Assembly: GCA_049194865.1 (NCBI GenBank)
Contig: JBLZWL010000098.1
Location: forward strand, 12,968-76,967
DNA from: Myxococcus terminator_A
GTDB lineage: Bacteria > Myxococcota > Myxococcia > Myxococcales > Myxococcaceae
Direction: 5' to 3'
Length of the DNA stretch: 64,000 nt
Position 1 is the stretch's first letter, and each line of letters begins with the position of its first letter. The translations under genes and the position numbers were made by a program. This document shows positions 1 through 8,386 of the stretch, piece after piece. The notes beneath the pieces were generated by a model, which was not told where the DNA came from, did no database searches, and saw only the letters and a program-made list of their open reading frames with translations.

Positions 1-1312
1 CCCAGGCGCCACGCAGCTCTCCCAGCGCGCTCCAGCGCCCGAATCGGTACGCGCCCTGGATGGCCAGAAACCCCATGCCCGAAAGCTTGCTCTCTTTCAC
101 TTCCGGCTGGAAGTCGCTGCGGAGTCGATGACGGAAAGGTGCCAGTCCACCTCCTGCTCGGCCGTACAGGGTGAGCGCGGCGAACTGGAGCACCTCGGCA
201 CGCACCGACACGAGGACGGGCACCGCCAGCACCTGGGAGCGCACCGTGCCCAGCGTCCCCACCGTCCCATTGAACGTGGCGCCCCGCACGCCCACCTCCA
301 GCTCCGCCGCGAACCTGCCACTCCACCATGGCAGGGCGAGCGAACCCCCGAGCACGCCGAGGGGCCCCGTGTTGTCGCCGCTCGCGAACGAGCCCCCCGC
401 GAGCACGTGCAGCGCCGGACGCCAGGTGACGGGAGGCGCCACGACGACGGGCGGCGCGGGCCCCGAGGGTGCCACGACGAGGGGCGCGCGCTTCACCTCG
501 GCCTGGGTGCGGGCCTCCTCCGCGCCCGGCTCTTGGACGACGGCGGAGACAGTGGTGGCGTCAGGCTCGGGGATGACCCGGAAGCGCGCCAGGTGGTCGG
601 AGCCCCCGGGCACGGGCTCGAGCCGGGCGCCGTCGACGGACAACTGCATCGCGTCCACGTCGACGGGACCTTCACCCGCGATGAACAGCCAGCCTCCGTC
701 GGAGGGGAGGGGCGCCGGAGTGAGCGCCACCACGCGGGGGCTCGCTTGAGGCGCATCCAGGGGCGTGGCCGCATCCGTGCGCAGCTCTCCCCGGGTGGCG
801 AGCACGCGCGCGGAGGTGACGCCGGGAGGCACCTCCACCGGCACGCGAGCCTTGCCCCGGGCATCCGCCTGGATGGGGCCAAAGCGCTTCTCCCCGAGAA
901 GAACCTCGACGGTGGCCCCGGCCGCAGTGGCCACGTCGAGCGTCGTCTGTCCGAGCAGCGCGAGCCGGAACAGCGTCACCTGGGGAGGACCGTCACCGGC
1001 CTCGACCCAGAACGCGAACACGGCCACCAGCGGGTGTCGCACCGGAGGCGGCGTCCAGCGGAAGGTGCGCCGGGCACCTCCGTCCAGGCGCTCGTCGGCG
1101 AACCGGCCCGAGGAAGCCGAGGCCCGCACGGGCCCCGTGCCCGAGGGCACGCGGACCTCCAACGCGACGGCCGTGTCCCGCCCCAGGACGACGCGGGCGG
1201 GGGTGGCGAGCACCTCCAACCCGGAGTCCGGGGGCTCCGCCGCCACGGCCGTCGAAGCGGCCACGGCCAGCAGCACGAGGAACAGCGGGAAGGGCGGCGG
1301 GCGGGTGCGCAC
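1..1312 (-). CDS. Exported protein with beta-barrel-like C-terminal half, partial at left edge
   Basis: A frame stays open from a GTG at 1312 to the left edge of the window (at least 437 codons), so the C-terminus is missing. No ATG lies near the start; an in-frame stop a few codons upstream of the GTG limits the choice. The first 25 residues look like a signal peptide (RTRPPPFPLFLVLLAVAAST, then an Ala-rich cleavage region). The first 250 residues read as Ig-like beta material. The last 130 visible residues alternate hydrophobic and polar residues with many Gly and aromatics (for example FAAELEVGVRGATFNG), which resembles outer-membrane barrel strands. No family is recognised; the barrel is an inference. 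It lies 40 bases downstream of the zinc-ribbon gene on the same strand and could be its operon partner. Confidence 0.72.
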   Translation of the reverse strand, partial: MRTRPPPFPLFLVLLAVAASTAVAAEPPDSGLEVLATPARVVLGRDTAVALEVRVPSGTGPVRASASSGRFADERLDGGARRTFRWTPPPVRHPLVAVFAFWVEAGDGPPQVTLFRLALLGQTTLDVATAAGATVEVLLGEKRFGPIQADARGKARVPVEVPPGVTSARVLATRGELRTDAATPLDAPQASPRVVALTPAPLPSDGGWLFIAGEGPVDVDAMQLSVDGARLEPVPGGSDHLARFRVIPEPDATTVSAVVQEPGAEEARTQAEVKRAPLVVAPSGPAPPVVVAPPVTWRPALHVLAGGSFASGDNTGPLGVLGGSLALPWWSGRFAAELEVGVRGATFNGTVGTLGTVRSQVLAVPVLVSVRAEVLQFAALTLYGRAGGGLAPFRHRLRSDFQPEVKESKLSGMGFLAIQGAYRFGRWSALGELRGAW

Positions 1313-1352
1313 GAGCAGTACCGCCAGACTTCACCCTCCCAGCGGACCTCGG

Positions 1353-1904
1353 TCAATCCCCGTTGACGGGGGATTCCTCGACAGGCGCGTCTCCGGCGCC
1401 ATCCACGGGAGCGAGCTGGGGCTTGTCCGCGGGGCCGGTGACCTGCCGGATGGGCGGGCTGAAGGCCGGCTTCTCCGTCGGAGCGCCGCCTCGGCCGTGC
1501 ACCAGCGTCTTGGTGTCGGTGCGGAAGGTGAGGTCCACCTTGTCGCCCCGCACCCCTGTCACCAGTCCCACGCCGAACGTCGGGTGCTGGATGACCTGAC
1601 CCACGCTGTACGTGTCCTTCGGGCTGTAGCGGGGCGCGTTGGCGACGTCCTTGCCCGCGAGCTGCTCCTCGAAGGAGATGATGATCTTCTCCGCCTTGGA
1701 CAGGCCACTCGAGGACCGGCGCGGGGCGGGCGCGGGGCGGTCCGTCGTCCCCGGAGCGCCTCGGTAGGCGTGGTCTCCGTTGCAGGTGTTGCAGCGCACC
1801 CGAGCGAGCTTCGTTCCCACAATCGCCAGGATGGTGTGCGCGAGGGTGAGCTTGCAGCGGGTGCAGTATGCGTCCACCTCGCCGCCGACCTTTTGAGTTG
1901 CCAT
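1353..1904 (-). CDS. Zinc-ribbon protein with C-terminal Tudor/CarD-like module
   Basis: This 183-residue protein starts at an ATG at 1904; a longer reading from a GTG at 2054 adds a low-quality N-terminus. Residues 14-41 hold two CxxC pairs (YCTRC and RCNTC), a probable zinc ribbon. After a basic, Pro-rich linker, residues 99-135 (YSVGQVIQHPTFGVGLVTGV and onward) form a small beta-barrel-like segment of the kind seen at the C-terminus of UvrD/PcrA helicases and in CarD-type RNA-polymerase-binding modules. The tail is Pro/Ala/acid rich. A role in transcription or RNA polymerase contact is inferred only from that module. It is divergent from the mlaE operon, with about 200 bases between starts that probably hold both promoters. 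Confidence 0.7.
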   Translation of the reverse strand: MATQKVGGEVDAYCTRCKLTLAHTILAIVGTKLARVRCNTCNGDHAYRGAPGTTDRPAPAPRRSSSGLSKAEKIIISFEEQLAGKDVANAPRYSPKDTYSVGQVIQHPTFGVGLVTGVRGDKVDLTFRTDTKTLVHGRGGAPTEKPAFSPPIRQVTGPADKPQLAPVDGAGDAPVEESPVNGD

Positions 1905-2102
1905 GTTCGTCTGAGTTCTCGGCCCGGCGCGCCTCGCGGGCACCGGGCTTGGAAAGAAAGGGGCGCGGAACATAAACGCATCGCTCCGAAGTGAGGTAGT
2001 CCCTTCGTCGCCCGCCCGCCTGGAGACATCACACTCAGGCTTGGGAGGGAACACTTCGCTTGTGCCCCCCGCCGTGGCACGTAAGAGTAGGCGCCTGACC
2101 GC

Positions 2103-2921
2103 ATGACCACGCAGACCCCCAGCAAGCCGGCCCCCCGCGAGCCAGGGATGCTCACCCAGTCGGTGGCCAGCTTCGGCAAGGGCCTCATCGACGTCGTCAG
2201 CACCATTGGCGGCGTGGTGACGCTGGCCGCCGACGTGGCCCGCTGGAGCGTCAGGCGTCCCTTCCGCCTCCAGAACCTGTTCGCCCAGCTGGACTTCGTG
2301 GGCGTGGGCTCCATCTTCATCGTCAGCCTGACGGGCCTGTTCACCGGCATGGTGTTCGCCCTCCAGACGTCCGAGGCCTTCGCGCTCTTCGACGCGGAGA
2401 GCCTCGTGGGCCCCACGGTGGCGCTGACGCTGACGCGCGAGCTGGCGGCGGTGTTCTCCGCGCTGATGGTCACCATGCGCGCCGGCTCCGCCATGTGCAC
2501 GGAGCTGGGCACCATGCGCGTCACCGAGCAGGTGGACGCGCTGGAGACGATGGCCGTCAACCCGGTGCAGTACCTGCTGGTGCCGCGAATCCTGGCGGGC
2601 CTGTTCATGGTCCCCATGCTGACCATCCTGTTCAGCACCGCGGGCATGACGGGCGCCTACTTCGTCGCGGTGGGGGGCCTGGGCATCTCCCCGGGCACCT
2701 TCCTGACCCGCACCCAGCAGTGGCTGGAGCCCGTCGACATCTACGAGGGCGTCATCAAGGGGGCCGTGTTCGGCGTCTCCGTGGCGCTCATCTGTTGCTA
2801 CAAGGGCTTCAACGCGTCAGGCGGCGCCAAGGGCGTGGGCCAGGCGACGACCGAGGCGATGGTGGCCAGCGCCCTGTCCATCTTCATCCTCGATTTCATC
2901 GTGGGCATCGTGATGCACTGA
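2103..2921 (+). CDS. mlaE: MlaE-family ABC transporter permease
   Basis: This 272-residue integral membrane protein belongs to the MlaE/YrbE/Ttg2B permease family, the inner-membrane core of systems that move phospholipids between inner and outer membranes. Conserved family stretches are visible: FIVSLTGLFTGMVFALQ, then LTRELAAVFSALMVTMRAGS and TMRVTEQVDALETMAVNPVQ. There are about five hydrophobic helices and a typical length. The stop codon overlaps the next start (TGATG), so translation with the ATPase gene is probably coupled. The order permease, ATPase, MCE protein is the usual core order. The periplasmic partner mlaC lies elsewhere, near 28.3 kb. Confidence 0.93.
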   Translation: MTTQTPSKPAPREPGMLTQSVASFGKGLIDVVSTIGGVVTLAADVARWSVRRPFRLQNLFAQLDFVGVGSIFIVSLTGLFTGMVFALQTSEAFALFDAESLVGPTVALTLTRELAAVFSALMVTMRAGSAMCTELGTMRVTEQVDALETMAVNPVQYLLVPRILAGLFMVPMLTILFSTAGMTGAYFVAVGGLGISPGTFLTRTQQWLEPVDIYEGVIKGAVFGVSVALICCYKGFNASGGAKGVGQATTEAMVASALSIFILDFIVGIVMH

Positions 2922-3712
2922 TGGCTGCCTCAGGTCCTCCGTCCAGAACAGAAGCCGGCGCGTCCACGAAGCCGATGATTGAAATCGTGGACCTGCACAA
3001 GACGTTCGGTGAGAACAAGGTCCTCACCGGCATCAACTTGAGCGTGCCCGCGGGCAGCACGTGCGTCATCCTCGGCGGCTCCGGCTCCGGGAAGACGGTG
3101 CTGATGAAGCACATGATTGGCCTGCTCCGCCCCGACAGCGGAAAGGTCATCATCGACGGCGAGGACATCGTCCCCATGGGCGTCGATGACCTGCAGCGCG
3201 TCCGCAACAAGTTCGGCATGGTGTTCCAGGCCGCGGCCCTCTTCGACTCCATGTCGGTGTTCGAGAACGTCGCCTTCCCCCTGCGCGAGCACACCCGCCT
3301 CTCCGAGGACGAGCTGTACGCCAAGGTCCGCTCCAAGCTGGATTTGATGGGGCTCAAGCGGGAGGTGGAGACGAAGTTCCCCGCGGACCTGTCGGGCGGC
3401 ATGCGCAAGCGGGTGGGCCTGGCGCGCGCGGTGGTGTTGGACCCGAAGATCGTCCTCTATGACGAGCCGACGACGGGGTTGGACCCGATTACGACGGACT
3501 ACGTGGACGAGATGATCCTGGCGGCGCAGCAGGGGCTGGGCGTCACCAGCGTGGTCATCAGCCACGACATCTCCTCGGCGTTCAACGTAGGGGACCAGAT
3601 CGCGTTCCTCTCCAAGGGTGTCATCGTGGCGCACGGGACTCCGGAGGAACTGCGCGAGTCCCAGCACCCGGCGGTGAAGGTGTTCCTGGAGACGTGGTTC
3701 GGGAAGAACTGA
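2921..3712 (+). CDS. mlaF: MlaF-family ABC transporter ATP-binding protein
   Basis: This 263-residue ATPase energises the MlaE permease. The Walker A motif is GGSGSGKTV, the signature is DLSGGMRKRVGLARA, the Walker B is KIVLYDEPTTGLDP, and the switch His is in VVISHD. The GGMRKRVGLAR form is typical of the MlaF/Ttg2A branch. The start is the ATG at 2921, which overlaps the last base of the mlaE stop; an upstream extension in this frame would only read antisense-like sequence inside mlaE. The first 20 residues before IEIVDLHK are a short polar extension. It is followed, after 100 bases, by the MCE gene. Confidence 0.94.
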   Translation: MAASGPPSRTEAGASTKPMIEIVDLHKTFGENKVLTGINLSVPAGSTCVILGGSGSGKTVLMKHMIGLLRPDSGKVIIDGEDIVPMGVDDLQRVRNKFGMVFQAAALFDSMSVFENVAFPLREHTRLSEDELYAKVRSKLDLMGLKREVETKFPADLSGGMRKRVGLARAVVLDPKIVLYDEPTTGLDPITTDYVDEMILAAQQGLGVTSVVISHDISSAFNVGDQIAFLSKGVIVAHGTPEELRESQHPAVKVFLETWFGKN

Positions 3713-3813
3713 GGGCGGGCGCCCTGGCAGGGGTGCGCTTTCAGGAAAATGTGGCACTCCAGATGCAAAACGTTAGAGTCGCGCCCGGCCGGTAGCCCTC
3801 GGAGTCACATCAG

Positions 3814-5343
3814 GTGAAGAAGCTCGTTACGCCCTTCCGTGTTGGCCTGCTGGTCATCGCCGCGGGGGCCTTTTTCGTCTCCTTCGTGCTGTTCGCGCGA
3901 GAAGGCGGCCTGAGCGACAGCGACTCCACGCGCGTGTGGGCCTACTTCCGCGACGCTTCCGGCCTCGCGGTGCGCGGTCGGGTGCAGATCGCCGGCATCC
4001 GGGTGGGAGAGATTGACGACATCATCCTGGAGGGCACGCGCGCGCGCGTCGTCCTGAAGATCCGCAACGACGTGGACCTTCGCGAGGACGCGGTCGTCAC
4101 CAAGCGCTCGGAGTCGCTCCTGGGCGACTACCTGCTGGACTTGAATCCCGGCACGGAGAACGCCCCCAAGCTGGAGAACGGCGGGCAGATCCGCCGGGTC
4201 ATCGACACGCAGGGCATGGAGGCCATCTTCGAGTCGCTGTCGCAGATCACCTCCGACATCCAGCAGGTGACGGGCTCGCTGCGCGAGGTGCTCGGTGGAG
4301 AGCGCGGCGCCGGCTCGCTCCAGCGCATCGTCGAGAACCTGGTGCGACTGTCGGACTCGGTGGACGCGACGGTGCGCCGCAACGCGGACCGGCTGGACGT
4401 CATCCTCTCGAACTTCGAGGGTGTGTCGACCGACGTGCGCACGATTACGCACAACAACCAGGCCGACGTCGGCCGCATCGTCGACAACATCGAGTTCATC
4501 ACCCGCGACGTGCGCGAGGTGCTCGCCAGCGTCAAGAACATCGTCGGAAGCGGGGAGGGTGACTTCAAGGAGAGCGTGGCCAGCCTGAAGCAGACGCTGA
4601 CCAAGCTGGACAACTCCCTGGGCAACCTGGAGGAGATCACCCGCAAGGTGAAGGACGGTGAGAGCGCCGCGGGCATGCTGCTCACCGACGAGAGCGTGGG
4701 CCGCGAGGTGCGCGAGACGGTGCGCGACGTGTCCAGCCTCGTCTCCCGGCTGACCGAGCTCCAGACGGAAGTGGGCATCCAGAGCACCTATCTGGCGGCG
4801 CAGGGGCGCTCGAAGAACATGCTGTCGCTGCGCCTCATCCCCCGCCCGGACAAGTACTACCTGCTGGAGCTGGTGGACGACCCGCGCGGCACCGTCACCA
4901 CGCAAGTGGTGCAGACCAACCCGCCCTCCGAGGGCGACCCGGTCATCCAGACGCAGAAGGTGACGAAGGAGAGCCTGAAGATCAGCGCCCAGTTCGCCAA
5001 GCGCTGGTACTTCACCACGCTGCGCGTGGGCCTCATCGAGTCCACCGGCGGCGTGGGCGCGGACCTGCACTTCTTCGAGGACGCGCTCACCCTGAAGATG
5101 GACGCCTTCAACTTCGCGGCGGACGAGCTGCGTTATCCCCGCCTGCGCGCCACGCTGCGGGCTCAGGCGTTCGACCACCTGTTCGTCGTCGCGGGCATGG
5201 ACGACATGCTCAACGCGCAGCAGCGCGACACGGCGACCCAGCGCCTCATCGCGGGCCGTGACTTCTTCGTGGGCGGTGGCCTGTTCTTCACCGACGACGA
5301 CCTGAAGGCCATCATCACCGCCACGGGCATCCCCACCCCCTGA
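3814..5343 (+). CDS. mlaD: MlaD/MCE-family lipid transport protein, long form
   Basis: This 509-residue protein has one N-terminal membrane helix (FRVGLLVIAAGAFFVSFVLF) followed by an MCE domain at about residues 35-125 (ASGLAVRGRVQIAGIRVGEI). It then has a long helical segment, residues 150-330, with heptad-like Val/Leu spacing. The C-terminal 180 residues, rich in aromatic beta strands, look like the outer-membrane-protein-like tail seen in long myxobacterial MCE proteins. The short E. coli form is about 180 residues, so this one could span more of the periplasm; that is inferred. The start is GTG at 3814; no ATG is available. It is the third gene of the lipid-transport operon and is followed by a strong hairpin. 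Confidence 0.9.
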   Translation: MKKLVTPFRVGLLVIAAGAFFVSFVLFAREGGLSDSDSTRVWAYFRDASGLAVRGRVQIAGIRVGEIDDIILEGTRARVVLKIRNDVDLREDAVVTKRSESLLGDYLLDLNPGTENAPKLENGGQIRRVIDTQGMEAIFESLSQITSDIQQVTGSLREVLGGERGAGSLQRIVENLVRLSDSVDATVRRNADRLDVILSNFEGVSTDVRTITHNNQADVGRIVDNIEFITRDVREVLASVKNIVGSGEGDFKESVASLKQTLTKLDNSLGNLEEITRKVKDGESAAGMLLTDESVGREVRETVRDVSSLVSRLTELQTEVGIQSTYLAAQGRSKNMLSLRLIPRPDKYYLLELVDDPRGTVTTQVVQTNPPSEGDPVIQTQKVTKESLKISAQFAKRWYFTTLRVGLIESTGGVGADLHFFEDALTLKMDAFNFAADELRYPRLRATLRAQAFDHLFVVAGMDDMLNAQQRDTATQRLIAGRDFFVGGGLFFTDDDLKAIITATGIPTP

Positions 5344-5350
5344 ACGGGGT

Positions 5351-5385
5351 TTTCACGGCTGCGCGGCTTGACGCCAGCCGTGAAA
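5351..5385 (+). terminator. Hairpin after mlaD
   Basis: An 11-base perfect inverted repeat (TTTCACGGCTG with CAGCCGTGAAA, loop of 13) starts eight bases after the mlaD stop. There is no T-tract, so it may act as an RNA-stabilising or weak termination structure. A second GGGCACGG/CCGTGCCC hairpin follows at 5401-5432. Confidence 0.5.
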
Positions 5386-5458
5386 CCGCGTACCCGGCAC
5401 GGGCACGGGGTTCCTGGTAGGGCGCCGTGCCCCCCTCTGTATTTCCAGGAAGCTCGCA

Positions 5459-6385
5459 ATGTCCCTCCTCGTCGTCGGCTCCGTCGCACTGGACTCGGTG
5501 GAAACCCCCTTCGGACAGAAGGAGGACGTCCTCGGCGGGTCCGCCACCTACTTCTCCACGTCGGCGTCGTTCTTCACCCCCGCGCGGATTGTCGCGGTGG
5601 TGGGCGAGGACTTCCCCGAAGCGCACCTGAGCTTCCTCAAGGGGCGGGGCATCGACCTGGAGGGCCTCACCCGGGTGCCCGGCCGCACCTTCCGCTGGAA
5701 GGGCCGCTACGGGTACGAGCTGAACGAGGCGAAGACGCTGGACACCCAGCTCAACGTCTTCCAGACCTTCTCGCCCGACCTGCCCGCGGCCTACCGCGAC
5801 ACGCCCTACGTCTTCCTGGGCAACATCCACCCGGAGCTGCAGTCGCGCGTGGTGGATCAGGTGCGCTCGCCCAAGCTGGTGGCCGCCGACACGATGAACT
5901 TCTGGATCCAGGGCAGCCGCGAGGCCCTGCTCAAGACGCTCCAGCGCGTCAACCTGCTCTTCGTCAACGACTCGGAGGCGCGCCAGCTCGCCGGCGAGCA
6001 CAACGTCGTGAAGGCCGCCCGCGCCATCCTCGGCATGGGCCCGCAGCGCGTCGTCATCAAGCGCGGCGAGTACGGCGCGCTCCTCTTCGATCAGGACCAC
6101 ATCTTCGCCTGCCCGGCCTTCCCGCTGGCCGAGGTCTTCGACCCCACGGGCGCCGGAGACACCTTCGCGGGCGGCTTCATGGGGGCGCTGGCCACGGCGA
6201 CGTCGGGCATCGACTCGACGGTGCTGCGCCGGGCCATGGTGATGGGCAGCGTCATGGCCTCCTTCACCGTGGAGAAGTTCAGCCTGGAGCGCCTGCGGGA
6301 AGTGACGCATCCGGAGATCCGCGCGCGTTTCGCGGAATTCAGGAAGCTGACCCATTTTGACGACCTGGGGCCGCTGGAGCGTTGA
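5459..6385 (+). CDS. PfkB/ribokinase-family sugar or nucleoside kinase
   Basis: This 308-residue PfkB-family kinase phosphorylates a small hydroxyl substrate with ATP; the substrate cannot be named from sequence. The N-terminal glycine region is unusual but present (VLGGSATYFSTSASFF), and the C-terminal PfkB signature DPTGAGDTFAGGFMGAL carries the catalytic Asp and the anion-hole glycines. NDSEARQLAG is the other conserved segment. Family length is typical. The start is the ATG at 5459 with AGGAAG upstream. The gene is transcribed in the same direction as the PilZ and phosphatase genes that follow. Confidence 0.88.
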   Translation: MSLLVVGSVALDSVETPFGQKEDVLGGSATYFSTSASFFTPARIVAVVGEDFPEAHLSFLKGRGIDLEGLTRVPGRTFRWKGRYGYELNEAKTLDTQLNVFQTFSPDLPAAYRDTPYVFLGNIHPELQSRVVDQVRSPKLVAADTMNFWIQGSREALLKTLQRVNLLFVNDSEARQLAGEHNVVKAARAILGMGPQRVVIKRGEYGALLFDQDHIFACPAFPLAEVFDPTGAGDTFAGGFMGALATATSGIDSTVLRRAMVMGSVMASFTVEKFSLERLREVTHPEIRARFAEFRKLTHFDDLGPLER

Positions 6386-6488
6386 GCGCCTGGATGGTGG
6401 GGTGGGGTCCTGGCTCACCCACGAACTTGACGGTGGATTCAGGCCGTCTCTAGGCTTCCACCCTTTGGTGCTCGGGGAAGGAAGAGGG

Positions 6489-6842
6489 TTGAGCGATAAC
6501 CGAAAGTCCGCGCGGGTACCGACCGTGCTGCGCTGCTGGTGCGAGGGGGACAACGTCACCCTGTATGCCCGCATCACGAACCTGAGCGAGGGCGGTCTCT
6601 TCCTCCGGACGAGCACGCCGCTCGCGCGAGGAGCGCGCGCGGTCCTCCGGCTGACGCCTTCGGCCGATCCTGAAGTACAGGCGGCGGCCACGGTGGTATG
6701 GCTGAGGGAAGAGGAGGACCGGGCGTACCCGCCGGGAATGGGACTCCAGTTCGAAGCGCTGGATGCGGAAACCCTGGGGCGGCTCCGGCGGATCATCTCG
6801 CAGCAGCAGCAGAACCCCGTGAAGGCGGTCTGGGCCGGCTGA
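6489..6842 (+). CDS. PilZ-domain protein, likely c-di-GMP receptor
   Basis: A stand-alone PilZ domain of 117 residues. The two c-di-GMP-binding motifs are intact: RxxxR (RKSAR, residues 5-9) and NxSxGG (NLSEGG). The rest fits the family (ARAVLRLTPS, then a VVWLRE strand and a GMGLQFEAL strand). The start chosen is a TTG at 6489, preceded by the purine-rich GGAAGGAAGAGGG; an upstream start at 6357 would overlap the kinase gene and add residues without PilZ character. Binding of c-di-GMP is known for the family; the output is unknown. A GGDEF protein is encoded at 21-22 kb. Confidence 0.82.
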   Translation: MSDNRKSARVPTVLRCWCEGDNVTLYARITNLSEGGLFLRTSTPLARGARAVLRLTPSADPEVQAAATVVWLREEEDRAYPPGMGLQFEALDAETLGRLRRIISQQQQNPVKAVWAG

Positions 6843-6868
6843 ACGCGGCGCCACCGACCGAGGCACCC

Positions 6869-7600
6869 ATGCGCATCGCCGTCATCTCCGATATCCACTC
6901 CAACATCGAAGCGCTCACCGAGGTGCTCCGCGTCTGCGAGCACCAGAAGGTCGACCGCATCGTGTCCCTGGGGGACATCGTCGGCTACGGGGCGTCTCCC
7001 AACCCCTGCTGTGAGCTGGTGCGCTCGGTGGCGGAGGTCACGCTCCTGGGCAACCACGACGCCGCCGTCGCGGGGCGGATGGACTACTCGTACTACTACG
7101 ACGCCGCCCGGCACGCGCTGGACTGGTCCGCCAACGTCCTCACGGACGAGAACATGGCCTGGCTGCGCAGCCTGCCGTACACGTACCGCATTGGCGAGGT
7201 GGGCTTCTGCCACGGCTCGCCCATCGACCCGAAGGCGTACGAGTACATCTTCGCGCTGGAGCAGGCGCGGGAGCTGACGCCCTACGTGGAGGAGCTGCCG
7301 GAAGTCACCTTCATCGGCCACAGCCACCTGTGCCGGGCGTTCGCCATCGGCAATGGCGAGGTGAACGACGTGGTGGCCCAGAAGTTCGGCATCCGCAAGG
7401 GCTACAAGTACATCATCTCCGTGGGCAGCGTGGGCCAGCCGCGCGACTACGACAACCGCGCCTGCTTCGTCATCTGCGACACGGATGCGCGCACGGTGGA
7501 GTACGTCCGGGTGGAGTACGACATCGAGACGTCCGCCCAGAAGATCTTCGACGCCGACCTGGCGCTCAACTTCGGCAAGCGCCTGTTCCTCGGCGTTTGA
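6869..7600 (+). CDS. Calcineurin-like metallophosphoesterase
   Basis: A 243-residue member of the calcineurin-like phosphoesterase family (YfcE/MJ0936-like branch). All metal-site motifs can be seen in order: DIHSN near residue 7, GDIVGYG, GNHDA, and GHSH near residue 150. These bind two metals and hydrolyse phosphodiester or phosphomonoester bonds; the substrate is unknown. The start is the ATG at 6869, directly before the canonical MRIAVISDIHSN opening; longer readings begin inside the PilZ gene. It lies 26 bases after the PilZ gene, suggesting a shared transcript. Confidence 0.87.
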   Translation: MRIAVISDIHSNIEALTEVLRVCEHQKVDRIVSLGDIVGYGASPNPCCELVRSVAEVTLLGNHDAAVAGRMDYSYYYDAARHALDWSANVLTDENMAWLRSLPYTYRIGEVGFCHGSPIDPKAYEYIFALEQARELTPYVEELPEVTFIGHSHLCRAFAIGNGEVNDVVAQKFGIRKGYKYIISVGSVGQPRDYDNRACFVICDTDARTVEYVRVEYDIETSAQKIFDADLALNFGKRLFLGV

Positions 7601-7656
7601 CGCGGTGCCTTGGCGAAAACTGGGCAGGGTGGGGGGAAATGAAATAAACCGGGTGC

Positions 7657-8373
7657 GTGCGCCCCCAGGTCCTCCGAGCATCCCTCCGGCCCTTCGCGGC
7701 CCTTGTCTCCGCCCTCTTCCTGGTGCTGTCGGCCTGCCGTCGCGAGCCGCCACCTCCGTCCGCCGAGTACGAGCAGGCCACCCGGCAGTTCCGCGAGCTG
7801 TACGCGCAGAAGCTGGATGAGGCGTATCTGGACCCGAAGATGGGGTCCATCGAGGCGCAGCTCCAGCGAGTGCCCCAGGACAGCCTGGATGCGCCCTCCG
7901 CGCAGGAGCTGCTCAAGCGCATCCAGACCAACCGGGCCCGCATGCAGGAGGCCGCCGTCGCGCGCCAGAAGGCCGTGGCCAGCGCCCACGAGGTCGTCCC
8001 GAACGCGCCCTCCACCACGCTGGCGCCGCCGCCTCCTCCTCCGCGTCCCGAGCCAGTGGACGCCGGCCCTCCGGACGCCGGCCCGACGAATGGCCCCCAG
8101 ATCGGCACCCCGGCGAACGAGCTGGTCGCCGGCTTCCGTGGCTGCTTCAAGCGCGGCGCCCCCATCAACGTGGAGGGACGCGGCATCCGGGAGGCCTGGG
8201 AGCTGACGGCCGGCACGGCCTGCGGCCTGGAGTTCCCGGGCCATGCGGACACGGTGCTGCTCGTCGAAGAGGGACGGGTGTTGATGCTGTTGCCCAAGAG
8301 CTCCGTGCGGTCGGTGGTGAGGCCGCAAGATTCCGGGACGGTGCCCGCCGCGGGGACCGACGCCGGCCGTTAA
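7657..8373 (+). CDS. Predicted lipoprotein, Pro-rich, unknown function
   Basis: A 238-residue protein starting at GTG 7657. The N-terminus is a signal peptide ending in a lipobox (LVLSAC), so it is probably a lipid-anchored envelope protein. Residues 30-110 are helical and charged; then comes a Pro/Ala/Asp-rich linker (PPPPPPRPEPVDAGPPDAG); the last 90 residues form a small folded part with two Cys (RGCFKRGAP and GTACGLEF). No family is recognised. The gene is 14 bases upstream of psd and probably shares its transcript. Confidence 0.72.
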   Translation: MRPQVLRASLRPFAALVSALFLVLSACRREPPPPSAEYEQATRQFRELYAQKLDEAYLDPKMGSIEAQLQRVPQDSLDAPSAQELLKRIQTNRARMQEAAVARQKAVASAHEVVPNAPSTTLAPPPPPPRPEPVDAGPPDAGPTNGPQIGTPANELVAGFRGCFKRGAPINVEGRGIREAWELTAGTACGLEFPGHADTVLLVEEGRVLMLLPKSSVRSVVRPQDSGTVPAAGTDAGR

Positions 8374-8386
8374 TCAAAGACGCCCC

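Noticed and set aside
128..1366. A 412-codon plus-strand frame at the left edge
   Set aside because: His/Arg/Gly-rich translation without motifs; the minus-strand frame has a signal peptide and regular beta pattern.
5315..7753. An 812-codon minus-strand frame over the kinase, PilZ and phosphatase genes
   Set aside because: The three plus-strand genes show family motifs; the minus frame has none and shadow composition.
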